Program-made: the position numbers and the translations under genes | Source: Chara braunii | Lineage: Eukaryota > Streptophyta > Charophyceae > Charales > Characeae | DNA: 33,203 nucleotides | Direction: 5' to 3' | Assembly (NCBI GenBank): GCA_003427395.1 | Contig: BFEA01000213.1 | Coordinates: 64,590 to 97,792 of the forward strand | Notes under the pieces: generated by a model | Told to the model about the DNA's origin: nothing | What the model saw: only the letters and a program-made list of their open reading frames with translations | The model's database searches: none | Shown here: one piece after another, positions 11,263 to 20,700 of the stretch | How the letters are laid out: every line of letters starts with the position of its first letter | Numbering within the stretch: position 1 is the stretch's first letter

Positions 11263-11488
11263 TCCAACTCAAGTTGCCTTATTATTATATAAATAAAATA
11301 AATAAATAAGCCAGAGTGGCCTTCGCGCCCTTATTTGACTCATTCTGACCCGCGCGCGTTATTTCTTATTTATAAGTTTACCGAGAATGAGTTGAGTCAA
11401 TTCTCATATATGAATCATCCTTTGGCCTTAAATGTCAAATAAGAGAGGCTTCTGCTTCCCGTTGGCTCGCCAGAGTTCAGATGCAAGA

Positions 11489-11562
11489 GGCGAATAACGG
11501 GAGTTGAACCCATGTTTTCAAATTCACAATCTGACACTTTGACCTATTAAGTTATATTCGTC
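11489..11562 (-). tRNA. trnH-GUG: Organelle-type tRNA-His(GUG), nuclear pseudogene
   Basis: This is a 74-nt tRNA on the minus strand. The acceptor stem pairs at 6 of 7 positions (one G-to-A change at position 2). The anticodon stem TCAGA/TTTGA closes the loop TTGTGAA with anticodon GTG, and the T arm is ATGGG-TTCAACT-CCCGT. The mismatched or wobble pairs look like C-to-T/G-to-A decay, as expected for methylated nuclear copies of organelle genes. It resembles native mitochondrial trnH of seed-free plants (from memory, no alignment run). It lies within the insert in LINE-B. Confidence 0.72.
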
Positions 11563-11632
11563 GTGGTCCCGACTCGCTCGAACCGACGAAGTGTTTTAGT
11601 CTATCGTGTTTACCATTTTCACCAAGTGAGTA

Positions 11633-11694
11633 TGCTCACTATCGGACTTGAACCGATAACCCGTAGGAACAGATTTTAAGTCTCCGCATCGACC
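11633..11694 (-). tRNA. tRNA-Leu(UAA)-like 3' fragment, organelle type
   Basis: Reading the minus strand from 11694 there is a D-loop-like start (GGTCGATGCGG), an anticodon arm AGAC-TTAAAAT-CTG with anticodon TAA, a long variable region TTCCTACGGGTT as in class II tRNAs, and the T arm ATCGG-TTCAAGT-CCGAT. The 3' acceptor strand AGTGAGC has its complement (ACTCACTTGG) just downstream, as the 5' part of a second, degenerate tRNA-like unit (11565-11632). The 5' half of the first unit is missing at the LINE junction. Confidence 0.5.
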
Positions 11695-12149
11695 TTGCAG
11701 ACTCTTGGGTCCAATCCCAGGCCGCAGATGCTAGCATGGGCTCGAATATTGTTGAGCGAGACTTCGAGCTGAATGACAAATAATAGAGGCGCGAGAGAAC
11801 ATCCTTGTCTGAGCGATCAAGATAACTAACACGAAACAGATCTATGACCATTCATCATTACCGAAGTTGTGGAGAATGCACATAGGGTGATAACCCAGGT
11901 ACAAAACGAGTCCCCCACCCCCATTATCCGAAGGGACGTATGACTAGTTCACCAAGCCATACTCCTTCTCCATATCTAACAGCGGAACCGTCATGTCAAA
12001 ATCCTCTCCTGCCACTACTTCCAAAGATTCTATGACAATCACAATATTCTCAAAGATTGACCTCCCCTTCACGAAGGTCGCTTGGTCATTTTGGACTAGG
12101 AGAGGGAGATACTTACTGAGGCGCCGAGCTACCTTCGAAAGTTTGTAGA

Positions 12150-13085
12150 CAAGACAATGACACAGGGCATGGGATGAGACTAATTGGGAAGAGAAGCTGT
12201 GAGTACAGATTGACGAGCAAAGCAAGACGTGAATGTTGGTCGAGTACAAGAGAGGTTAGGGAACCTATGGGTTAAGGGGCGTGAAGAACACTCCTTCCCT
12301 AGGAGCCTAATCCAATTGAGTTTGAATGAGTCTGAAAATAGCCAAGAGCTGATAAACCAGAAAGAGTGAAAATAGAGGGGGTGCCCCGGTCTTTTGCTAT
12401 GGTTGAACGACCGGGTAGGCTAGGGCTGCTTGGGGTCGCGAGCCCCAACTCAAGTACTAGACGCTAACTCGGATGTATGCATGGATAATAAATTGCCTTG
12501 AGAATGGATGAAGGAAACCGCACGGAGAAAACCGAAAAGAGATGGTCACCTTCTAACCTCCGAGACAGAGATGAGATCCGTGTCCTCAAGGCCCACCCCC
12601 TCGGGCGCTAACATTGAGAATGGAAAGGAATGACCCTAACCAGGCTGTTCGACTTGCGAATGGAAAGGAATGGCCATAATCAGGCTGTTAGACTTGAGAA
12701 TGGAAAGGAATGGCCCTAACCAGGCTGTTCGATTTGAGAATGAAAAAAAACGACCCTAACCAGGTTGTTCGAAAATGGCCCCTGACAAGGGTCATTTCTT
12801 TGGAGATAGGCACTGGGGTCCCCTGCATAATTGATTGAGAAAGGTTGATTGAGAATGAGCTGGAATGAGCAATGTGAGATGGAAAAGGCCGGTGGGTCGG
12901 TCATTGAAATAGCCATGAGGATGGATGAAAGAGAATGATATCTTGGAATGAGAAGGGCAGGATAAAGAAAGGTCGAATCTCGAGACGAGAAGGGCATAGA
13001 CTGTTGGGATGTTCATAAGGATTGGATATTGAGGAATGTGAAAGTTGAGGATTGAAGGTGGGCTGAAGGGTCGGTCTTGAGAAAT
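12150..13085 (-). other. Foreign or highly diverged segment replacing the LINE-B linker
   Basis: In LINE-A and LINE-C the endonuclease-to-RT linker continues with recognisable protein. In LINE-B, homology stops after the segment ending near 13085 and returns at about 12150 (KLSKVARRL). The intervening 930 bp has no ORF I can match and contains the 40-bp minisatellite at 12616-12775. It could be further organelle DNA, a filler from repair, or another repeat. Confidence 0.5.
12616..12775. repeat. 40-bp minisatellite, four copies
   Basis: Four consecutive units of exactly 40 bp begin at 12616, 12656, 12696 and 12736, each starting GAGAATGGAAAGGAATG or a close variant and ending CAGGCTGTTCGA or a variant. 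Divergence between units is a few bases each. Confidence 0.9.
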
Positions 13086-13238
13086 CCTCCAATCTTTTAT
13101 TCCTTTCCTTTGCCCATGTTTTTCTGAGATCGGATGTGCCTTCATTCTCCTTTCCGCCTCCTCTACTCCCTTTAGATAGCGTCGTTCCTCCTTGCTTCTT
13201 TCTAGTGCCTCTACTTTTGAGAAAACATTCAGCAGTCT

Positions 13239-13475
13239 GGAGAGAATACAGGAACCTACTTCCCACCAGTCTGAGGTTGTCGAGAAAGATTCTCTTCGTT
13301 TTTTCCAACAACTCCAGTACTCAGTGACCCATCTGTTCAAATAATCCAACTTAAGATGGAGAGAATACAGGAACCTACTTCCCACCAGTCTGAGGTTGTT
13401 GAGAAAGATTCTCTTCGTTTTTCCCAACAACTCCAGTACTAAGTGACCCATCTGTTCAAATAATCCAACTTAAGA
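13239..13475. repeat. 119-bp tandem duplication within LINE-B ORF2
   Basis: Positions 13239-13357 and 13358-13475 are nearly identical, with single differences such as GTTGTC versus GTTGTT, TTTTTCC versus TTTTCCC and ACTCAG versus ACTAAG. The duplicated piece encodes the YWSCWKKRRESF...DWWEVGSC part of the ORF2 linker, so the protein would repeat that segment. 119 is not a multiple of 3, so it also shifts the frame. Confidence 0.93.
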
Positions 13476-14216
13476 TTTTGTGTCCAGTCGAAAATATCAT
13501 GGACCCCTCCGTTTTGTCTGTCCTAAGTTGAGTAGGGCGATAACTAGTTTATGGTCTGAGACTGGATTGCTGGTCGCCTCTAAGCTAATCAGCGCTTGGA
13601 CAACTTTCTCGGACATCAATAACCAATCCAACCTCTTGCCCACCCCTTTGTGCGAAAACCAAGTATAACCTAACTCACCAGGATGATAAAAATCAAACAG
13701 GCCATGCAGATTGTACTCCTCCATTAGGTCTAATAGGATCTTCAAATCACTAATCAGACCTCCTCTTTTGTGCCCTAGGTTATCGTCAAAGGTAGAATTT
13801 CAGTCTCCCTCAATAATAATATTGTCCGTCTCTGAAAGGACTACCTGCAATTCCTCGAAGAAGGCTATGCGCTCTCCTTTGTTTACCGATAAATAGATAT
13901 TATTGCCCAATATTGCTCATTCATCCATAGGACTACCCATGCCCACCGTTCCCAAATATATGCATAATAGTCAGTAATCTCTGCCTCAAAGTTTCTATGT
14001 AGTAATATTCCTACACCCCCTTTCGTTCCTCTAGCTGGATCCCACAATTGTTGGTCATTCCACCATCTCCCTAGGGCATTTAACTTCTCCTCATTAAGTT
14101 TTGTTTCGTGGAAACACGCAACCTTAATACGGTTCTCATGAAGCCAGATTTTAGCCTTATCTCGTTTTTGTCTGCCCAAGGTATCCTTGAATCCCTGTAG
14201 GTTCTACGTGGCAATT

Positions 14217-16328
14217 TTACACCTGACCATGGGTAGGGTTTGTCCCTGTTCGTACTTGGATAAGGAGGGCGGAATCTATGGCTGTCGACCACTGTTCTGT
14301 CAGGGCAGTCTTTACCACCATTGCGTCTACCTTCTTTTCTTTGGGCAGTCTGATTCTTAACTCCGACAAGCATTCAATAGATGTCATGCGAGGCGAAATC
14401 AACAGGCGAGATAGTTTTTGCCATCTACCATGGATAAAGTATTTTTCCTTGCTCCCTGGGGAACCTGCGATAATTCTGGCCATAGGGGTATCCGGAATAA
14501 CCCTAGCTGGGAACGACTTTAGGTACAACGTCCTCACTGCATCAACGATTGTGGAGACTGTTGACATCTCTGCTACCGATTGACTGAAGGGGCTTAGCGG
14601 GTTGTGGGTCGCCGTGCATAGGAGCAGTAATAAGCATTGTTCCATATCTGCATTCTGTCCCTTAAGCTACTGTACCCAAGCGGCGGGTCCTTGTCGTCTT
14701 ATTCCCTGGGGTGACCATCTCCACCTCGTGACTATCTGCTTGCGCTGAGTTGCCTTGAGATCCTCAAGAGTCTTTCGTCCACAATTCGCTTCCTTGCTGC
14801 TCGGCTCTGTGAACCTTGATGTGACATTTTTGTGTAGTGCATTTGATTAGTCTCACTATCCCGTCCTCCAGCCCCAACTCCTCTTCCTTCCGGTTGAGGA
14901 GAAGGTTGCAGGGTGGCGTACTCGCTTCCTTGATCCATGCCAGGTTCTCGTTCCGGAGATGGGGGGTGGTTGCTCCTCCCTGTCCTTGCCCTCCTCCTAC
15001 AAGGCCCTGCCCGAATCCATAAGTCCCGACCCCGCCACAGTGTAGATTAGGTAGCAGCCCCCCTTGGACATTCATCGCTTCCCCTGAGGGTATGCCCCCC
15101 ATTGGAACGACTACACCTAGATTTGCCCCATGAACATGTAGCCAATCCAGGTAGTTTACCATTGCGCTCCAATTCCAAGCTTGTGCCGACAATGGTTGAT
15201 TATACGACGGTGGGAACCTGAAAGTCGAAATTACAGATTGTCCATAGGGATCCGAGCCCATGTGCTGCTGGGGGGGAGGATCGGCTCTTCCTCCTCCACC
15301 AGGGGAGAAGAGTGGATTCCTTACATTCCTTGAAGTTGCCCGTTGATTACCTACACCGGATTTCGCTGGAGTTGCGACCCTTGATATTGTTGGTTTTGCA
15401 CCCGCCTCCGATTTCCTTGGGATCTTGAACGTTGCTCTGATGAGTTCTCCGGTTGGAGACAATTTTCTTGCTCTTGATTCCTTGCCCTTCTTCCTCATCT
15501 GCACTCGTCCTCTGTATGAAACAAATGTTTGCATTTCCGGCATTTAACGGTGCTTGCAAAGGCTAATATAATTTACAGCAGGTCCCCCTTCAAAGTTTCA
15601 ATCCACAACTTGTCCTTCATATTACGGATCAATGTTAAATTTGGCGTTGACCAAGGCAGGTCTCGACGGATCAACATCAGGAGGGTGCGCCATGATGATC
15701 CGACCGATTGCACGTTCCAATTGAGCATATATGAACGACATATCGTCCAAGGGGACTTCAATTGCAATTACCTAGAAGGTGTTCTTGTCTTCCAATCTTC
15801 TTAGTTCCTTGAACTCCGCTTTCCTCATCCACGGCTTGAAGACGATTTTGTATGCTCCATCACGAAATTGAATCTCTATCTGACCTTCCCCCACCATGTA
15901 TTCTGCAATTTCTCTTATCCTTGCCACATAAGAGAGAATGTTTGGCCCTTCGTCTTTCACCCTTCCTCTTTTCAAATTCGTCTGAAACTGCTCGTTACCT
16001 AGCACCCACCCATCTTCGAAAGCAAGGACCACGTCGTCCTTGATGTTCTTGGGTAGAAAACTGGCCTCTTCCTTGAAAATCACCGTGACCGTCCGTTCCT
16101 TGAGCCTTTTACTTTAATCTCATCCAGGGAGGTGTTTAACTTAAATCGCACCTCCCTGCCTTCCGCCGTCATCTCGCCTTGATCTAAGTCTGTCGGGTAG
16201 ATGCCGTCATCAAAACACATTGCCAGAAGATATCTGATCCAGTCTTCATCTTCCCAGTAGTCTCGCTCATCGGACGAGTCTGGTGGCGGTGAGCATCTCG
16301 TCTCCTCTTGCGCTTGAACACCCTCCAT
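14217..16328 (-). pseudogene. LINE-B ORF1 (CCHC zinc knuckle), broken
   Basis: The likely start is ATG at 16328 (MEGVQAQEE). The N-terminal core DLDQGEMTAEGREVRFKLN (about 16205-16135) matches LINE-A. Frame changes occur near 16080, where the next part (15772-16083) contains ASFLPKNIKDDVVLAFED, and again near 15770. The CCHC knuckle CRKCKHLFHTEDEC is encoded at about 15490-15543 and followed by a stop where the neighbouring frame takes over. A Gly/Pro-rich, weakly structured 259-residue frame runs 14764-15543, then the C-terminal domain at 14217-14645 shares P-A-R-V-I-P-D-T-P-M-type segments with LINE-C. Its stop at 14217 overlaps the ORF2 start. Confidence 0.78.
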
Positions 16329-16639
16329 CTTGTTATCTTGTACCTTGCTGTCGTAACCTGAGCGTCCTCAAAGTAGCTGAATGGTAGCTTTACAACGTAA
16401 TCCTGGTTCCAATGGTCTTGGGGAGAGAGGCGCGACCTCTATCATTCTTTTGAAAAACTATGGCTGGCTAGTGCCTCCATATCCGACTTCTCATCGAGGC
16501 GGTGGTACAAGAGACCCGGGATTGTATCACGTTGGTACTTTTCCGGGTGATAGCGCGGGCTCGCAGGAGCCGTGTAACGTAGCGTCCGAGTGCTTAGCAC
16601 CAACCGGTCCCGGTTCACCCTTTCTTCCTCGCCCTCCAC

Positions 16640-16870
16640 ATCAACTTTGCATTTCATTAAAAGCAAGAAAGAGAATCCTACCCAAGAGGTTCAGTGAGTA
16701 CACACATGAATTGTTGAAAATACAGACCTGTGTTTGAATCCAGATGATGAAACTTGATGAGTGAAAACCAACTACTAATGAATTGCTTGGGGCCAGTCAG
16801 CTCAATGATAATATCTCAAGGTCGTCGCCCTTTTCAAAATAAAATAAAAGAAAAAGAAAAAGAAAAAGAA
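16640..16870 (+). repeat. A-tailed repeat module next to LINE-B 5' end
   Basis: A stretch including GAATTGCTTGGGGCCAGTCA (16780-16799) and CTCAATGATAATATCTCAAG (16800-16819) leads into an A/G-rich tail (AAAAGA units, 16837-16870). A diverged copy with the same order and a poly(A) tail sits beside the 5' end of LINE-C (24440-24559). It is either a small plus-strand retroposon or the extreme 5' end of this LINE family read in reverse. Confidence 0.45.
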
Positions 16871-16875
16871 GGGGA

Positions 16876-17025
16876 ATCCCATACTTCGGGATATCCGTTC
16901 AAATTGAAACGATACAAAACGATACAAAGAAGATTAGCATGACCCTGCGCAAGGATGACACACATAAAGCAAGAACGGGAATCCCTCCACAAACAACCCG
17001 GAGGAAAAAAAAAAAAAAAAAAAAA
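16876..17025 (+). pseudogene. U6: U6 snRNA/SINE chimeric retropseudogene
   Basis: Positions 16876-16975 follow plant U6 snRNA from its 5' hairpin (TCCC..CTTCGGGATATCCG) through the near-invariant GAAGATTAGCATG (16929-16941) and CCTGCGCAAGGATGACAC (16944-16961). A 10-11 bp duplication (ACGATACAAA twice, about 16908-16928) disrupts the internal region, and GGCC is shortened to GACC. Instead of the U6 3' end it joins a short SINE-like piece (GGGAATCCCTCC..CACAAACAACCCGG, about 16978-17000) and a 21-A tail (17005-17025). U6-to-retroelement fusions arise when LINE reverse transcriptase switches templates. No Pol III terminator or plant USE/TATA promoter is visible, so it is not expected to be a functional U6 gene. 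Confidence 0.85.
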
Positions 17026-17759
17026 GTAGCCTTTGGGACCATTAGTCAGCTTATGGTGCAGGCATTGGGGTTAATAGTCTAGTAGCAGAATTGACTGAAT
17101 CCTGACCGCTGCTCTGACATTTCCCAACCCTGGGAATAATAAAAAAAATGCCATCACGGCCTTTTAACTACCAATACTTGGCCAATACATCGGCCGCAGA
17201 GCGTTGTCGTTAATGCCCCGCAAATTACGGAGGCTCGGGGTACCGGCCTCAAAGGCTGGCGCCGCCAGCCAAAACAATTTTTTTTGTCGCGCTGGCGGGT
17301 CGGCGCGAATTACCGCGCAACCCGTTTTCAGGCTCGACATCGATAGTTGGGCCAAGTACTGGTGGTTTAAAAGCCACACAATCCCCAAAGTAATGAAGTA
17401 ACCACAAATCCAATTCAAAAAGCCTAATCTTTCTTCTATCCTAACCGAGGGACAAAAAGTCCTGGGAAGTAAACCAATCAGATATGATAAAGTTGAAAAA
17501 GAAAATCAGAAAGCAATTTCGGACCTAATAGAAACTACCTACCCTATTACTCTTTATATCCTAATATGCTAGAGCTTGACTCATTCACTTGGGTGCGGGC
17601 AATTGCCCTATGTTGCCGAACACCAATCCCTATCAGCGGGGTAGAGATTCTACTAAAAGATACCGCTCCCTCCTCCGTTCTTCGTCAAGACTGCCTATCT
17701 ACTGCGACCCTCCAGGTGGAAACCACAACAACCGAGCAGGCCAGGTTGGATTCAATCTT

Positions 17760-20700
17760 GGAGGAACTAGCAACAGAAAAAAAGTTGATTTCCTTTCACC
17801 TTCGCAATGGTGTTTACGAGGACCCAGGTCTCTTGAAACCATTGTAGAGCTGAGAGTGAAGGCTTATGAGGTCTCACTTTCCTCCGCTAGTCCGCTTGGA
17901 TAACTCATCTCATCCACAAACAAAATGTGCTACAAAATTGTTTATTAGTCCAATCTTTCCCATCAAAGACAATTTCATTCCAATGTTGCCAGATGACCGC
18001 GAAGCCTGTGGCTCAAAAAATTTGGGCTACGTAACCCCATCCTTTTGACTTGGAGAGTCCTGTTGGAAGACCGCCTAACAAGTTTCATTCCTTGAACCAT
18101 TCCATGATAGAGTTTGAGATTGAATTCCAGAGCTTGATAATCCATTTCCAGACTTTGCTAGAGGTCGGACAGTTACACCATAGTTGGATGAAGGATTCGA
18201 ACACCCAGTGGTATCTGAGGCATTTTCGAGTCAATTCTCATTCTCGTTTTGGCGAGCGACACTGCTTAAGGGGTCGATACCAAGGACACTAACCACAGTA
18301 GCGAAGCATGTCTTTGATTTGGGATTTGTATTAGTTGTGCCCAGCAGAAGCTTAATGCTAAGTATATATTAGTTCCAACCGTTTGCAGAAGTTGGGCTCA
18401 TCGGGCTCGAGCTACCACTATAGGTTATTTCAAAGGTTGAATGATGGCGTACCCAATTTTAATCGAGTATTCAACCAAGGTGGCATTGGAGCCTCTGGGA
18501 CCGATGACGACCCATTTCCAAAGGGCAAGGTCCAGTTTCAATTGTTGTACCGATTTACCATGGTTGAATAATTGATAAGTCACTTAGCTATCAGAATCCA
18601 AATGTTTATATACTCTGATCTGTTATAAGGTCATACCCAAAGGAGGTGGAGAGTTTTCCTCATCTTCCTCCAATAGGTTAGGTTGAATAACTGACCAGTA
18701 CTGAAATTTACTTGAGCTTTCGTCATTGATAGAGGTAAGTTTCCACACATGCTGCAGTGGAGGATCTGAGTCAGCAAACCAGGTACCTGGGGGATCTATC
18801 CCGTCTGGAGCTAACTGTTCTCTCAAGGCTTCGTCAGTAACCCATGTGCCCATAATTTGGTCCCATAAGTCCTCAATTCGCGAAATTCCTCTCTCTATCC
18901 ATGATCAACCGAAGCTTGTCGTTGTTGAATCATCCTTAAGCCAATCCCCAAATTGATCTCGAATTTTAACATTTTTAAACAACGGTTGGGTTAGTACTTC
19001 AACCTTTGTCTGAGGCTCAGTCTAGACGTTTGGTCTAAACTTTTTCCAGGCTAAAATGATCATTGTCCATAAAGGGGATTTAATCTGTCGTCTCTGATAC
19101 GAGAATAGCTGGAGACAGATCCAAACATCTTCGGCACGACTAAGATTTCATTATCGGCTCATAATACATTCTGCCAAGCATACCGAATGGGGGGTTGGGG
19201 TAACAAGACTCGCTTTGGTGATCCAATTGAAGAGCATTGCCATAATTTATCTCTGTGGATGTAGTATTCCCAGAGCGCCCTCGCTGCAAGGGCAACAAAG
19301 CACTTCCCAGACAACCTTAGAAATGAAATAATTATCCTCTTCTGCATAAGGTTTCCAAATCAGCTTAGTTGCTCTCCGTTAAATAAGAGAGTAGGAGAGA
19401 TTGCCTCGCATACCACAAAAGGACGAATAAGGCATTATTCACAACTAATGCTCGACCGAACAGGGACAGATGGGGTGTCTTACCCCAGGTGCCTAGACGG
19501 TTAAGGATTTTTTGAGTGAGGATACGACCTTGCATTTCTGGGTAATACCTCAAGGTGATATGAATGCCCAGAAAGCGCTCATATTCATCATCATTTACGC
19601 GCTTCATGCCCCATTCTATGCATAAGGAGTAATCATTTGGAAGGAAGAATACTGATTTGTGCCAATTCAAGGCTGCCTTGGATAGATCCGACTATTCATT
19701 CAAACAGGATTGCAATGCAGAAAAGGATTCTAGTGTACTACGAGTGATAACAAACAAATTATCCGCCAGGGTTTTTACCTTATACAGAGAAGGGTCCGCC
19801 TTCAGGCCAATGATTTGGAAATGAATCCGTATATTATTCAAAATACCTTCCATCTGAATAGCGAAGAGCAAAGGTGCTAGTGGGCACCCTTGGCGTAATG
19901 AGCACATTAAAGAGAATTTACATGAAAGGCGACCGTTTACCATTACTGTTGCTATAGATAATGTATAGACGGCTATTGTCCAACTGTTGAAATTATGGTC
20001 GAATCCCATCTAGTTGAGTATGGTGAGGACATAAGACTAGTTTACCCGGTCATGTACCTTTTCCAGATCCAACATAAGAACGACAATGTCCAAATTTTCG
20101 TTTTGAACTCTCCAATGTTTCGATGGCAGTTATGATATTATCAAATATGGATTGGCCCTTTATGAAGGCGGTTTGGTCAGAGTGTACTATAAAAGGCATA
20201 TACCACGCGAGGCGCCTGACGAGGATTTTCGTCAAAATCTTGTATGATACATTTAGAACTGAAATTGGACGCCGATTTCGTATTTTTGACTGACCTCCTT
20301 TTTTAAAGAGGACTGATATAATGTCGCTTCACATACGTGCAGACAGTCTACCACCCTCTAATACATTATTGTATATTTCAGTTAATGATTCTCCAACTTC
20401 TGCCAAAATGGTGAGATATACTTCTACTGAGAGACCATCGTCTCTCGGGGCTTTCCCTGTCGGCATGAATTTCAAGGCTTCGAGGGTTTCTACTGCAGTA
20501 ACTGGGCAATCAAAATCTAGTGTATCGAATCAGAAAGTCAGACGACTGTATTTACCCAATGTAAGGACGTTTCATGGAGAGTAGTACAGACATGATGGTT
20601 TTGTTTACATGATGTCAGGATGTCCTTGTAATACAGAGTCGCGTAGTCATATAAGACCTTGAGTTCCTTGACTTTTGAAGCAACTTCATGAAAAAGGATG

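Larger units (their letters stand above)
11142..11697 (-). other. Organelle-derived (probably mitochondrial) DNA inside LINE-B
   Basis: About 555 bp unrelated to the LINE separates KV (about 11697) from LFSVSEN (about 11142) of the reverse transcriptase. On the minus strand it carries, in order, a 5'-truncated tRNA-Leu(UAA)-like piece, a second degenerate tRNA-like stretch, a recognisable tRNA-His(GUG) and a 34-nt group II intron domain V. These are bacterial/organelle-type genes, so this is nuclear organelle DNA (NUMT or NUPT). The tRNA-His resembles my recollection of native bryophyte-type mitochondrial trnH more than plastid trnH; that assignment is inference. Confidence 0.72.
9129..14230 (-). 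pseudogene. LINE-B ORF2: endonuclease/reverse transcriptase, interrupted
   Basis: The start is ATG at 14230 (MVRCKIAT, then a stop where LINE-C has Trp), overlapping the ORF1 stop at 14217 by 14 bp. Endonuclease landmarks are HETKLNEEK (Q to H), GD-stop-NSTFDD near 13800 (Trp codon lost) and SDHK near 13560. The linker homologous to LINE-A 5326-5541 is duplicated at 13239-13475. The RT begins at about 12150 (KVARRLSKYLP, VKGRSIFENI, LDMEKEYGLVN) and continues in scrambled frames to about 11697. An organelle insert follows, and the RT resumes at about 11142 with LFSVSEN. The thumb (SLFGRALVVNAALFALLWY) and connector are in one open frame at 10520-11032. The zf-RVT motif (CKRC and WWDC) is at about 9420-9510. 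Confidence 0.83.
9150..16640 (-). mobile_element. LINE-B: decayed, rearranged L1-type retrotransposon
   Basis: It is homologous to LINE-A domain by domain but on the opposite strand. The 5' UTR lies at about 16330-16640, ORF1 at 14217-16328 and ORF2 at about 9150-14230. The C-terminus is truncated: after about 9190 the LINE-B reading continues into sequence shared with no other copy, roughly 80 codons and the whole 3' UTR short of LINE-A. Internal damage comprises a 119-bp tandem duplication (13239-13475), a replaced linker region (about 12150-13085) and an organelle-derived insert (about 11142-11697). Confidence 0.85.

Noticed and set aside
11489-11562. A functional nuclear tRNA-His gene
   Set aside because: Organelle-type sequence with a mismatched acceptor pair, beside other organelle relics inside a dead LINE; better explained as transferred organelle DNA.
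16753-16770. Second hammerhead-like string (TTGATGAGTGAAAAC)
   Set aside because: No stem II between the two core boxes, and the first C of CTGATGA is not followed correctly.
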